Assembly: GCA_021784575.1 (NCBI GenBank)
Contig: JAJYHX010000002.1
Location: forward strand, 186,001 to 250,000
Direction of reading: 5' to 3'
DNA: 64,000 nucleotides
DNA from: Nitrospirota bacterium
GTDB lineage: Bacteria > Nitrospirota > JACRHJ01
Shown here: in pieces, positions 31,184-39,363 of the stretch
Numbering within the stretch: position 1 is the first letter of the stretch
How the letters are laid out: the number at the start of each line of letters is the position of its first letter
Translations under genes and position numbers: made by a program
The notes under the pieces: generated by a model
What the model saw: the letters and a program-made list of their open reading frames with translations, nothing else
Told to the model about the DNA's origin: nothing
The model's database searches: none

Positions 31184-31813
31184 TTATGCCTTCCTCTCCA
31201 GAAGCATGTCCATGGCCTCGGAGGCGGTCGTCTCCATCTCGGAGACCATCCTGTTGACGCGGTGCGTGTAGTAGTTGAACATTATGACCGCCGGGACGGC
31301 GACGAAAAGGCCGGACGCCGTGGCGACGAGAGCCTCGGCTATGCCGTTGGCGACGACCATAGGGCCGCCGCCGCCCGTCGAGAGGGAGAGGTCGTGAAAC
31401 GCCCGGATGATGCCGATGACCGTGCCGAAGAGGCCGACAAACGGCGTGACGCTGCCGGTCGTGCCTATGATGCCCAGGTTCTTCTCAAGGTGCAGCGTCT
31501 CCTTCATCGCGGCCTTTTCCATAGACTCGCCCATGGCCTCCTCGCCGTGATTGAAAGAGTGAAGCCCGGCCTTTACGATTGCCGCAAGCGACGTTGTGGA
31601 ACTCTCACAGAGTTCCATGGCCTCGGAGATATTGCCGGAGTGCAGGATTTTTTTGAGTTTCTTCAAGAATTCCGGCTTCCCTTTCTCGGCCTTGTGGAAC
31701 ACCCACCCGCGTTCCAGCATTACCGCGACAGAAAGAATGGAAAAACCGGCCAGAACGATCATAGTCCAGCCGCCTTTCGACAGGAGCTGAAAAAAACTTA
31801 ATTCCTGAAACAT
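31184..31813 (-). CDS. MotA/TolQ/ExbB proton channel family protein
   Basis: 209 residues from the ATG giving MFQELSFFQLLSKGGWTM. Three membrane helices: about residues 15-37, then a cytoplasmic stretch with KAAMKETLHLEKNLGIIGTTGSVTPFVGLFGTVIGII and VANGIAEALVATASGLFVAVPAVIMFNYY, the classic ExbB/TolQ core. Partner of the ExbD-like protein. An earlier in-frame start overlaps the ACP gene and would add a non-membrane extension, so it is not used. Confidence 0.9.
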   Translation of the reverse strand: MFQELSFFQLLSKGGWTMIVLAGFSILSVAVMLERGWVFHKAEKGKPEFLKKLKKILHSGNISEAMELCESSTTSLAAIVKAGLHSFNHGEEAMGESMEKAAMKETLHLEKNLGIIGTTGSVTPFVGLFGTVIGIIRAFHDLSLSTGGGGPMVVANGIAEALVATASGLFVAVPAVIMFNYYTHRVNRMVSEMETTASEAMDMLLERKA

Positions 31814-31838
31814 TGCGCCAAGACCTCCATGCTCTGTG

Positions 31839-32105
31839 TTATTTTGAATTTTCCAGGACGAACCTGGCAAGGGCGTTTATGGAAGCGAACGCCTCCCGCC
31901 CCACCGCCTCGTCCGGAACCTGCACGCCGAATTCCTGCTCCAGTCCGACGACAAGCTCCAGGGCGTCGATGGAATCAAGACCGAGCCCTTCGCCGAAAAG
32001 CGGCGCGTCGTCGCTTATGCTGTCCGGCTCCATCTGGAGCTTGAGCCTCTGGATTATCAATTTTTTAAGCCTGACTTTTACGTCGAGCAACTCCACTTCC
32101 TGCAT
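31839..32105 (-). CDS. Acyl carrier protein (second in window)
   Basis: About 88 residues with GEGLGLDSIDALELVVGLEQEFG; Ser45 is the phosphopantetheine site and the DSIDALE context resembles ACPs of aryl polyene or lipid-modifying systems more than AcpP. An ATG three codons upstream is also possible but sits only one base after GGAGG, while this one is 10 bases away. First gene of the ACP-ExbB-ExbD-cobH-aminotransferase run behind a strong promoter. Its acyl or polyketide substrate is unknown. Confidence 0.88.
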   Translation of the reverse strand: MQEVELLDVKVRLKKLIIQRLKLQMEPDSISDDAPLFGEGLGLDSIDALELVVGLEQEFGVQVPDEAVGREAFASINALARFVLENSK

Positions 32106-32146
32106 TACGCCCATGCCTCCCAGGGTCTATGGAAAAACGAGAGTTT

Positions 32147-32176
32147 ATTTTATTACCGGCGGCATAATCTTGTCAA
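32147..32176 (-). promoter_or_regulatory. sigma70 promoter of the ACP-ExbB-ExbD operon
   Basis: Minus-strand TTGACA (32171-32176) and TAAAAT (32147-32152) with an 18-base spacer, about 40 bases upstream of the ACP start. A GC-rich stem CCCGC-CACTTT-GCGGG near 32202-32218 lies between it and the end of the glycosyltransferase gene and may end that transcript. Confidence 0.7.
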
Positions 32177-32233
32177 GCCAAAGTTATAACGCCCGCCTAT
32201 CCCGCAAAGTGGCGGGGGTAAAACGCAAGAGTC

Positions 32234-32902
32234 CTACCACAGGAAGCTCCTAAGGAACATTATGCATATCCGATACGTGTCCGGAACAGTCCTGAAGTGG
32301 CTTTTCTTAAGCGCCTCTTCGTCGTAGATTGTCCTGACCGGGACGCTTGTTATCTTAAACCCCATCCTGCCCGCCCGCATGAGCATCTCCGATTCCGCCT
32401 CGAAACCGTTCGAGCGGACATTCATAACCCGCAGGAGCTCCGCCATGTATAGCCGGAAGCCGGACTGGGAGTCCAGTAGCGCGTTCCCCGCCCTCCAGGA
32501 GATGCACTTCACCCCGACCATGTTCGCCCAATACCGGGCGGGCGGTATCCTGTCCTTATCCGAGAGCCTCGCGCCCATGACTATCCCGGCGCCGGGCGAC
32601 GCGGCGGACAGGAGCTTCGGAATCTCGTCCGGGTCGTGCTGGCCGTCCGCGTCGAGCGTAAGGACGGCGTCGTATCCGTTTTCGAGGCCGTATTTAAAAC
32701 CGGTTTTGAGCGCAGCGCCCTTTCCCATGTTGCGCGGATGGGAGATTACCTTCGCGCCCGCCCCGGCCGCCTCGGCCGCCGTATCGTCGGCGCTTCCGTC
32801 GTTTACGACCAGCGCCTCCGGGAGATATTTCAGTGCGCCGCCGACTACCCGCCCCACCGACCCCTGGGCGTCGTACGCCGGTATCAACCCCATCACCTTC
32901 AA
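32234..32902 (-). CDS. Glycosyltransferase family 2 protein
   Basis: 222 residues. GT-A fold with LIPAYDAQGSVGRVV at the N-terminus, ALVVNDGSADDTA (nucleotide-sugar Asp), and LTLDADGQHDP (DXD-like metal site). The LSDKDRIPPARYWAN and SWRAGNALLDSQSGFRLYMAELL stretches match dolichyl-phosphate mannosyltransferase-like bacterial enzymes. Probably transfers a sugar to a polyprenyl phosphate or lipid in the inner-membrane leaflet. Its start overlaps the NTPase gene by 4 bases. Confidence 0.85.
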   Translation of the reverse strand: MKVMGLIPAYDAQGSVGRVVGGALKYLPEALVVNDGSADDTAAEAAGAGAKVISHPRNMGKGAALKTGFKYGLENGYDAVLTLDADGQHDPDEIPKLLSAASPGAGIVMGARLSDKDRIPPARYWANMVGVKCISWRAGNALLDSQSGFRLYMAELLRVMNVRSNGFEAESEMLMRAGRMGFKITSVPVRTIYDEEALKKSHFRTVPDTYRICIMFLRSFLW

Positions 32903-33561
32903 GGGATGTCGCCCCTTAGGTGCCTCACCGCCTCTTCAAGGAGTTCGTCCCTGTTGGCCGCGGTCAGCGTGAGGAGATGCGCGTCCAAACGCGCCTTTAT
33001 CTCCTCGACGAACGCCGGGCCTTCAGCCGGGACTGTCGCCACGAGCGGTTTGTCCCCTTCCAGCGCGGCCACGGCAATATCCCTGAAATGGACGCTCATA
33101 AGCTCCATCTTCCCTATTTCGTCGATGACCACGACATCGTCATGGGCGAGCGCGTGCTCGACGGACTTCACGCCGATATTCTCAAGGGCATCCATGTTCA
33201 CGGTATACTTCCCGACTTTCTGATGGCCGGGGATATTCTCGTGCGCGAGTACGCCCTCGCGCTTGTCGAGCGTGATTATCTTGAATCCCTTCCGCTCGCC
33301 GCGCTCCCGTATCTCGCGGGTGACGAAACCGCCGAGCCTCATGTCATTGAGCTTCGTTATCAGCCGTTCGACAAGCGTAGTCTTGCCGGATCCGGGCGCT
33401 CCCTGGATAATTAGCTTGACCCCCTTTTTGCCGGGATAGTCCTTTATGCTCACGTCACGCGAGAACTCCGGGCAGCGGGAAGGGTCCGCCATGACGAACT
33501 GTTTGTTGCACGTCTGTCTCCATGCGCATATCACGCAGGAGGGTTTTACACCGCTTGCCAT
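32899..33561 (-). CDS. NTPase, THEP1-like, with N-terminal Cys motif
   Basis: About 220 residues from the ATG giving MASGVKPSCVICAWRQTCNKQF. The N-terminus carries Cys-x2-Cys-x5-Cys, then a P-loop (IIQGAPGSGKTTLVERL, about residues 58-74) and VVVIDEIGKMEL (Walker B), as in the THEP1 nucleoside-triphosphatase family. A longer frame upstream runs inside the next gene and is rejected. The Cys-rich N-terminal extension is unusual for THEP1 proteins and may bind a metal. Role unknown. Confidence 0.78.
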   Translation of the reverse strand: MASGVKPSCVICAWRQTCNKQFVMADPSRCPEFSRDVSIKDYPGKKGVKLIIQGAPGSGKTTLVERLITKLNDMRLGGFVTREIRERGERKGFKIITLDKREGVLAHENIPGHQKVGKYTVNMDALENIGVKSVEHALAHDDVVVIDEIGKMELMSVHFRDIAVAALEGDKPLVATVPAEGPAFVEEIKARLDAHLLTLTAANRDELLEEAVRHLRGDIP

Positions 33562-34481
33562 GCCGTCTCCTTGAGGAACGCCGATATTACTTCCTTTATG
33601 TTCCGGATAAGCCCGCCCTTGCTGTTCACGATGAATATCCCGTTCCCGGCGCGGAAAAGCTCGTCCTTCCACCTGACGACCGGCGTCCCGGAAAGCGGCG
33701 TCTTCGGAAGAACCTGCTCGAACATGAATACGATTTTATCCTTCATCCGAAGCTCCGTGTCCACGACGAAAAGCGACAGGTGCGGGCAGAGGCCGAAGAC
33801 CCTGTCTATGAACGCGGCGATTTCCGTCTCGTATATCTGCCTGGGCGGGGAGGACTTCACCTCCGCGTAAAGGAGGCGCCCCTCCAGGGCCGCAAGAAGG
33901 TCGTAATCCCCGCCGCCGGTGCCGGTAGACCGGCTTCGGGCTGAGCCGTCAGACCGGTCTCGGACCGGCCGGTTTCCTGGCGTCCCGCCGCCCCTGTTCC
34001 TGAAGCTCACGCCCCAGACCGCGCTGGCGAAGAGCTCGCGCCTCATAACCTCGGCAAGAAACCACTCGAGCGTCGGCCCGAAGTTCTTGACTTGTCCGCG
34101 CAGAAGCGAGATATTTCCGTCCCCTGTTTCCCTCGCAAGCCCGGCCCTTACCAGGAAAGCGCCGAACCCGCCCGCCGCTTCGTCTCCGATAAATTTCGAC
34201 AGGCCCTCGGGCCTGAATGATTCCCGGTGTTTTATCGCGTCCCTCAGGAAGAGCCGGAACGAATATCTTCCCATGAGGGAGTAGAACTCTTCCCGGAAAT
34301 TGTCGTCCGGCCTCAGGACGTCCCTGTCCCGCTCCTTCCTGTATATCGCAAAACCCCGCCTGGCCAGCATCTCTTCCACCGCGCCGCCCAAGGCCGTCCT
34401 TAGCCTTGCCGCTTCGCCCCTGAGTTCCATGACCTCGCGTTCGAGGTCTTTTATTCTTTTCGCGGGGGCGTCCTCCTCCAT
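33546..34481 (-). CDS. Uncharacterised protein with PD-(D/E)XK-like region
   Basis: 311 residues. N-terminal coiled coil (about 1-45), a helical middle region, then a Gly/Arg/Ser-rich low-complexity linker (about 168-190) followed by GGGDYDLLAALEGRLLYAEVKSSPP. The spacing of Asp and the EVK triplet resembles a PD-(D/E)XK nuclease core, so a DNA-cleaving or nuclease-fold role is possible. No immunity or methyltransferase gene is beside it. It precedes the NTPase with a 16-base overlap; the two may form a unit. Confidence 0.55.
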   Translation of the reverse strand: MEEDAPAKRIKDLEREVMELRGEAARLRTALGGAVEEMLARRGFAIYRKERDRDVLRPDDNFREEFYSLMGRYSFRLFLRDAIKHRESFRPEGLSKFIGDEAAGGFGAFLVRAGLARETGDGNISLLRGQVKNFGPTLEWFLAEVMRRELFASAVWGVSFRNRGGGTPGNRPVRDRSDGSARSRSTGTGGGDYDLLAALEGRLLYAEVKSSPPRQIYETEIAAFIDRVFGLCPHLSLFVVDTELRMKDKIVFMFEQVLPKTPLSGTPVVRWKDELFRAGNGIFIVNSKGGLIRNIKEVISAFLKETAWQAV

Positions 34482-34682
34482 CTATTTCCTCGCAAAGGAC
34501 TTCACGAACCGCTCATACGAGCGGTCGTACGACCTCTCGTCCTCCGGCGCGAAAAAACAGCCCGGAAGCTCTCCGGATTTCCTGTGGTAAGAGACGCACT
34601 CGCAGCACATGCCCTTACGCGGGCACGGCTCATAGGTGCATGTGCACTTGGATTTGTTTTTATCGACATTGCACTGGTGCAT
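34482..34682 (-). CDS. Small Cys-rich protein, DUF6485-like
   Basis: 66 residues. Begins MHQCNVDKNKSKC and shows KCTCTYEPCPRKGMCCECVSYH, seven Cys in the first 29 residues after the start, typical of a small metal or Fe-S binding protein (DUF6485-type). Its stop abuts the start of the nuclease-like gene. Function unknown; the pattern, length and placement are clear. A much longer frame upstream is antisense-like and not used. Confidence 0.75.
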   Translation of the reverse strand: MHQCNVDKNKSKCTCTYEPCPRKGMCCECVSYHRKSGELPGCFFAPEDERSYDRSYERFVKSFARK

Positions 34683-34694
34683 AGATAACCTCAA

Positions 34695-34745
34695 AGTAAC
34701 GCCCCCTCTTAAGATAAGAGAGGGAAGCGAAGCAGTGGGAGTTAT
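34695..34745. repeat. Palindromic repeat related to 54065-54116
   Basis: Read on the minus strand: AACTCCC..., then CCCTCTCTTATCTTAAGAG, then GGGGGCGTTACTTTGAG. The same order (AACTCCCC, CCCTCTTATCTTAAGA, GGGGGCGTTACCTT) appears on the plus strand at 54065-54120, so the copies are inverted relative to each other. Here it fills the gap between YjbQ and the Cys-rich gene. Confidence 0.65.
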
Positions 34746-35131
34746 GATACTTTTACGAATACCCTCCTGCTTCGCGGGCCGTCGAACTCGCAGAAGTATA
34801 TCCCCTGCCACGTGCCGAGGACAAGCTTCCCGCCCTCGACGAATACGGTCTCGGAGCAGCCGAAGAGGCTGGACTTTATATGCCCGTCGGAATTGCCTTC
34901 CGAATGCCGGAAACCGCCGGCCTGCGGCACAAGCCTCGACATGTGCGTCTCGATGTCCCGGACGACGTCCGGGTCGGCGTTCTCGTTTATGGTAACCGCG
35001 GCGGTGGTGTGCGGCACGAAGACATGGCATACGCCGTCATTCACGCCGCTCCCGGAGACCGCACGCCGCACATCGTCGGTAATATTAACCATCTCCACGC
35101 GCCTCTTAGTGCGGAGCGTTATCTCCTTCAA
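34742..35131 (-). CDS. YjbQ family protein (secondary thiamine-phosphate synthase type)
   Basis: About 129 residues from a TTG start overlapping the upstream stop (TTGA). Contains VFVPHTTAAVTINENADPDV, DVVRDIETHMSRLVPQAG and LVLGTWQGIYFCEFDGPRSRRV, the conserved YjbQ/UPF0047 blocks with HTTA and GTWQ. The family has weak thiamine-phosphate synthase activity in E. coli; a thiE gene lies two genes upstream, but a binding-protein gene sits between, so the link is only suggestive. Confidence 0.9.
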   Translation of the reverse strand: MKEITLRTKRRVEMVNITDDVRRAVSGSGVNDGVCHVFVPHTTAAVTINENADPDVVRDIETHMSRLVPQAGGFRHSEGNSDGHIKSSLFGCSETVFVEGGKLVLGTWQGIYFCEFDGPRSRRVFVKVS

Positions 35132-36243
35132 TTCGCCACCTGGACGAACTTGCCACCCTCGACTTCCCACATGACGTAGCGGGCGTTTTCGTTGTCGCCG
35201 TTTTTGCTGAACTTTATTTTGCCAAGCGGCGTGTCGAAGGTGTTTTTCCGGAGATAGGCCGCAAGGACCTTGCCGTCCGTGGACTTAGTGTCGTTTATCG
35301 CCTGAAGCATGATGTCCGCCGCGACATAGGCATAGATGGAATACGGGCCGGGCGTGCCATACTTCGCCTTGTAACCGGCGAGAAAACCCTTCGCGCCCGG
35401 CATGCTCGACGGGTCGGGGGTGAACGTCACGTAAAAGCCGTTCGCGTCGTCTCCGGCTATGTCGATCAGCTTCTGGTCCATCGCGCCGTCTCCGCCGACA
35501 AATATCGCGTCGAGGCCAATCTCGCGCGCCTGCTTCACGAGGAGGCCCGCCTCCGGATACATCCCGCCAAAGTATATCACTTCCGGATTCACGTTCTTGA
35601 TGCTTGCCAGGACGCTTTTGAAGTCCTTGTCTCCCTGGATGATGCTGCCGTCGTATACGACGCTGGCCTGCGGAGGGAGGTTCTTCTTGAACTCGTCCGC
35701 TATCCCCTGGCCGTATGTCGTCCTGTCGTTTATGACGGCGATTCGCGTCTTCTTCAGCACCCCGGTTACGAAATCCGCCGCGACCTTCCCCTGCTGGTCG
35801 TCCCTTCCGCATACCCGGAAGGTGTTCCAGTATCCTTGTTCGGTGAACTGCGGTTCCGTCGTGGACGGGCTTATCATCAGCATGTCTCCGTCCATGTAAA
35901 TCTTGGAGGCCGGGATAGAGCAGGACGAGTTGAAATGTCCGATTAGGCCCGCTATGCCTTCGTTTGTTAGCTTGTCCGCCACGGACACGGCCTGCTTGGG
36001 GTCGTGCTGGTCGTCCTCCGGAAGGACTTCGACCTTCCTGCCCATCACGCCGCCCTTGGCCATCCATTCGTCAACGGCCATGCCGACGCCGTTTTTAAAG
36101 TCCACGCCGTAGCGGCTCTGGTCTCCGGTCATCGGCCCGGCGACGCCGATTTTTATGACATTGCCGCCGCCCTTGGAGCAGCCGGACACCAGGGAAAACA
36201 CAGCCGCAAGACACGCAAAAAACATCGAAACCCGGCGCATCAA
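35128..36243 (-). CDS. Branched-chain amino acid ABC transporter substrate-binding lipoprotein (LivJ type)
   Basis: 371 residues. Lipoprotein signal ending in SLVSGC (lipobox Cys at about residue 22), followed by a type 1 periplasmic binding fold: IKIGVAGPMTGDQSRYG, LIGHFNSSCSIPASKIY, INDRTTYGQG, IYFGGMYPEAGLLVKQA. Binds leucine/isoleucine/valine or other small ligands and passes them to an ABC permease, which is not in the window. Overlaps thiE by 4 bases (ATGA). Confidence 0.92.
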   Translation of the reverse strand: MMRRVSMFFACLAAVFSLVSGCSKGGGNVIKIGVAGPMTGDQSRYGVDFKNGVGMAVDEWMAKGGVMGRKVEVLPEDDQHDPKQAVSVADKLTNEGIAGLIGHFNSSCSIPASKIYMDGDMLMISPSTTEPQFTEQGYWNTFRVCGRDDQQGKVAADFVTGVLKKTRIAVINDRTTYGQGIADEFKKNLPPQASVVYDGSIIQGDKDFKSVLASIKNVNPEVIYFGGMYPEAGLLVKQAREIGLDAIFVGGDGAMDQKLIDIAGDDANGFYVTFTPDPSSMPGAKGFLAGYKAKYGTPGPYSIYAYVAADIMLQAINDTKSTDGKVLAAYLRKNTFDTPLGKIKFSKNGDNENARYVMWEVEGGKFVQVAN

Positions 36244-36869
36244 GACCTCCCGTTGAATAATTCCAGAAACCTTCTCGCAGTATCCGCCGCGTCTTTCGCC
36301 CCGGATATTGCGGATATTACCGCCACGGCGTCCGCTCCGGCGTCTATGACTTCCGGCGCATTTTGTAAATTTATGCCGCCGATTGCGGCGATGGGGATTT
36401 TTACTTTATCCCTGATATGCCGTATCGCGCCCGGCCCCCTGGCCTCGCCCGCGTCCTTTGTGGCCGTCTTGAATATCGGGCCGAAACCGATGTAGTCCGC
36501 GCCGCCCGCCTGGGCCGCCAGGGCCTCTTCGAGCGAGTGCGTTGAAATGCCGATTAAAAGCCTGTCCCCTGCAATCTTCCGCGCAGTCGAAAGCGGCATG
36601 TCGTCCTGCCCCAGGTGAACGCCGTCCGCCCCGCAGAGGAGCGCGGTCTCGATGTCGTCGTTTACGATAAGGGCCGCGAGACCGCTCGTAATATCCCGAA
36701 GCCTGAAGGCCGTCTCGCGGAACTCGCCACCGGGAAGCGACTTGTCCCGGAACTGGATTAGTTTTGCGCCCCCGGCAAGCGCCTCGCGGACAATCTCCTC
36801 GTGCCCCCCCGCCTCGCGCGCATCCGTTATGACATACAGGCCGCTGATTATTTCCTTATGGCGCGCCAT
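36240..36869 (-). CDS. thiE: Thiamine phosphate synthase ThiE
   Basis: 209 residues. Joins the hydroxymethylpyrimidine and thiazole moieties. Seen: YVITDAREAG, QFRDKSLPGGEF (R and K bind pyrophosphate), LIVNDDIETALLCGADGVHLGQDD, and GADYIGFGPIFKTATKD, then PIAAIGGINLQN. All core TIM-barrel motifs are present. It follows accC by 7 bases. Thiamine pyrophosphate is needed by the KorB subunit at 8512. Confidence 0.95.
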   Translation of the reverse strand: MARHKEIISGLYVITDAREAGGHEEIVREALAGGAKLIQFRDKSLPGGEFRETAFRLRDITSGLAALIVNDDIETALLCGADGVHLGQDDMPLSTARKIAGDRLLIGISTHSLEEALAAQAGGADYIGFGPIFKTATKDAGEARGPGAIRHIRDKVKIPIAAIGGINLQNAPEVIDAGADAVAVISAISGAKDAADTARRFLELFNGRS

Positions 36870-36876
36870 GACGCAT

Positions 36877-38214
36877 TCACGGCTTGTTGAATATTTCGAG
36901 GAACGAGGTGCTGTACCTCCCGGAGCGGAAGACCGGGTCCATGAATATCCGCCTGTGGAGCGGGACGGTCGTCTTGATGCCCTCGATTACAAATTCCTCC
37001 AGCGCCCGCGACATCCTCGCCATGGCCTCTTCCCTGTCATTTCCGTGGACGATGAGCTTCGCAATCATGGAGTCGTAGTTGGGCGGGACGGAGTAGTTGG
37101 AGTAGACCGCGGTATCGACGCGCACGCCGGGGCCGCCGGGGGCGTTGTAGGTGGTTATTTTGCCGGGGCACGGGGTGAACTTCTGCGGGTCTTCCGCGTT
37201 TATCCTGCACTCGAAGCTGTGCCCGTTTATTTTTATGTCGTCCTGCCGGTACTTCAGCGTAAGACCCGCCGCCGCCTTTATCTGCTCCTTTATGAGGTCT
37301 ATCCCCGTGACCATCTCCGTGACGGGGTGCTCCACCTGTATGCGGGTGTTCATCTCCATGAAGAAGAACTTATCTCCGGAGACTATAAACTCCACGGTGC
37401 CGGCGTTACGGTATTTTACCGCCTTCGCCGCGGCTATGGCCGCCTCGCCCATCTTCTTCCTCATCTTCGGCGTAAGGATGGGGGACGGAGATTCCTCGAT
37501 GAGCTTCTGGTGCCGCCTCTGCACGGAACAGTCCCTCTCGCCGAGATGGATTATGTTGCCCTTTTCGTCGGCGAGTATCTGCACCTCTACATGCCTGGGT
37601 TCCATCACGAACTTCTCGATGTATACCTCCGGGTTCCCGAAGGAGGACATCGCCTCGGCCTGGGCCATGAGGAAGGAGTTTATCAGACTCCCCGCGGAAT
37701 GCACGACGCGCATCCCCCGCCCTCCTCCGCCCGCAGACGCCTTGATTATCACGGGATAGCCTGTCTTAGACGCGAGCGCAAGGATTTCGTCCTCGCTCCC
37801 GACCGTCCCCTTGCTGCCGGGTATTACGGGGATGCCGGATTTGGACATCGTCTCCTTGGCCTTAGCCTTGTCCCCCATGAGGCGGATATTCTCGGGCGTC
37901 GGGCCTATGAACTTTATCCCCGCGGTCTCGCACATCTCGGCGAAATTCGCGTTCTCGGCAAGGAACCCGTAGCCCGGATGTATGGCCTCGGAGTCCGTAA
38001 TCTCGGCGGCGGAGAGTATGGCCGGGATGTTCCTGTAGCTCCCGGCGGAGTCGGCAGGGCCGATGCAGATGGACTCGTCCGCGAAACGGACGTGCAGAGA
38101 TTCGGCGTCAACGGTGGAGTGCACCGTGACGGTCTTGATGCCCATCTCCTTGCAGGCGCGGATTATGCGTAGGGCAATCTCGCCCCGGTTGGCAATCAGT
38201 ATTTTTTTGAACAC
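36877..38214 (-). CDS. accC: Acetyl-CoA carboxylase biotin carboxylase subunit AccC
   Basis: 445 residues. ATP-dependent carboxylation of the biotin on AccB, first step of malonyl-CoA formation and thus the precursor supply for both fatty acids and the polyketide cluster. Seen: [28 protein letters not shown]-grasp loop, [20 protein letters not shown], and [15 protein letters not shown] with the catalytic Glu/Arg set. Directly downstream of accB. Confidence 0.97.
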   Translation of the reverse strand: MFKKILIANRGEIALRIIRACKEMGIKTVTVHSTVDAESLHVRFADESICIGPADSAGSYRNIPAILSAAEITDSEAIHPGYGFLAENANFAEMCETAGIKFIGPTPENIRLMGDKAKAKETMSKSGIPVIPGSKGTVGSEDEILALASKTGYPVIIKASAGGGGRGMRVVHSAGSLINSFLMAQAEAMSSFGNPEVYIEKFVMEPRHVEVQILADEKGNIIHLGERDCSVQRRHQKLIEESPSPILTPKMRKKMGEAAIAAAKAVKYRNAGTVEFIVSGDKFFFMEMNTRIQVEHPVTEMVTGIDLIKEQIKAAAGLTLKYRQDDIKINGHSFECRINAEDPQKFTPCPGKITTYNAPGGPGVRVDTAVYSNYSVPPNYDSMIAKLIVHGNDREEAMARMSRALEEFVIEGIKTTVPLHRRIFMDPVFRSGRYSTSFLEIFNKP

Positions 38215-38239
38215 GCTTTACCTCGGGCTCCCGGCAGGT

Positions 38240-38698
38240 TCAGACAGGCTCGATATGGAAAAGCGGCTCGCCATACTCGACAGGCTGGGCGTTCTCCACG
38301 AGTATGGCCGCGATCTTCCCGCTTACTTCGGCCTCTATTTCGTTCATAAGTTTCATGGCCTCGATGATGCAGAGTATCTGCCCCTTCTTGACGACATCGC
38401 CCACCTCGACATAAACCGCCGCGTCCGGGGAGGGCGAGCGGTAGAAGGTCCCGACGATGGGGGAATTCACGACGAAGAGGTTCTTTCCCGCCTCCGCCGG
38501 AGGCTCCGGCGCGGGCGCGGCAATCTGCTGCGGGGCCTGAACGGCCGGCGCCTCCTTCACGGGAGGCAGCGGGGCCTTTTCGCGGCCCGCTTGGCCTTTT
38601 CTTAGCCTGATCCTAGTCCCGGCCTTTTCCAGTTCTATCTCGGCAATATCCGAGTCCTTAAGAACTTCTATAAGCTCTTTTATCTCTTTGAGGTTCAT
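38240..38698 (-). CDS. accB: Biotin carboxyl carrier protein AccB
   Basis: 152 residues: helical N-terminus ([16 protein letters not shown]), a proline/alanine-rich linker (about 45-75), and a biotinyl domain with [15 protein letters not shown], where the Lys of EAMKLM carries biotin. Works with AccC as part of acetyl-CoA carboxylase; the carboxyltransferase genes accA/accD are elsewhere. Spaced 25 bases from accC and 27 from efp. Confidence 0.95.
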   Translation of the reverse strand: MNLKEIKELIEVLKDSDIAEIELEKAGTRIRLRKGQAGREKAPLPPVKEAPAVQAPQQIAAPAPEPPAEAGKNLFVVNSPIVGTFYRSPSPDAAVYVEVGDVVKKGQILCIIEAMKLMNEIEAEVSGKIAAILVENAQPVEYGEPLFHIEPV

Positions 38699-38725
38699 TT
38701 ATTATCCGCTCCGTTTTTGGGCAGA

Positions 38726-39286
38726 CTACTTGACCCTTTCCAGATATTCGCCGGTCCTGGTGTCGATTTTTATGACCTCGCCCTCTTCGAGATACAGGGG
38801 GACTTTTACCACCGCGCCCGTCTCGAGAGTCGCGGGCTTCGTCCCGCCGGAGGCCGTGTCGCCCTTCACGCCTGGGTCTGCCTTTACAACCTTCAGTTCG
38901 ACGAACATGGGGACTTCCACGTTTATAGGTTCGCCGTTATGATACAGGACCTGCACCGTTAGATTCTCCTTGAGCCACTTCGCCCCGTCGCCGATATGGT
39001 CCGCAGTGAGCGAGAACTGTTCGTAGCTCTCCGAGTCCATGAAGAAGTATTCCTCGCCGGTATTGTAAAGATACTGCATCGTCCGCTCTTCGAGGTTCGG
39101 CGTCTCCACCTTCTCGCCGGAACGGTAGGTGCGGTCTATGACGTTGCCGGTCTTCAGGCTCTTGAGCTTCGTCCGGACGAACGCGCCGCCCTTGCCCGGT
39201 TTTACGTGCTGGAACTCGACTATTACAAACGGCTCGCCGTCTATCTCTATCTTGGCGCCGTTACGGAACTCCGCGGTCGAAATCAC
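38726..39286 (-). CDS. efp: Translation elongation factor EF-P
   Basis: 186 residues, three beta-barrel domains. Rescues ribosomes stalled at polyproline. The loop VKPGKGGAFVRTKLK contains the Lys34-equivalent that is modified in many bacteria (PGKGGA). C-terminal GEVIKIDTRTGEYLERVK is standard. Its upstream gap to the M24 peptidase gene (77 bases) carries two perfect or near-perfect hairpins. Confidence 0.96.
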   Translation of the reverse strand: MISTAEFRNGAKIEIDGEPFVIVEFQHVKPGKGGAFVRTKLKSLKTGNVIDRTYRSGEKVETPNLEERTMQYLYNTGEEYFFMDSESYEQFSLTADHIGDGAKWLKENLTVQVLYHNGEPINVEVPMFVELKVVKADPGVKGDTASGGTKPATLETGAVVKVPLYLEEGEVIKIDTRTGEYLERVK

Positions 39287-39305
39287 TATGGATTACCTCC
39301 TGTCA

Positions 39306-39354
39306 GGCCGGTAGTCCCGGCCTCGTTTGCGATACGGCCGGAAACATTCCGGCC
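39306..39354. repeat. Two hairpins between the M24 peptidase gene and efp
   Basis: GGCCGG-TAGT-CCGGCC-like stem near 39306-39322 and a perfect GGCCGGAA-ACA-TTCCGGCC at 39336-39354. There is no T-run after either on the minus strand, so termination is not obvious; they may tune the downstream efp-accB-accC part of the operon. Confidence 0.5.
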
Positions 39355-39363
39355 CGCCCGGTA

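Noticed and set aside
36652-38172. 506-codon open frame on the plus strand
   Set aside because: It is antisense to accC and thiE, which have complete conserved motifs; long antisense frames are expected in GC-rich genes.
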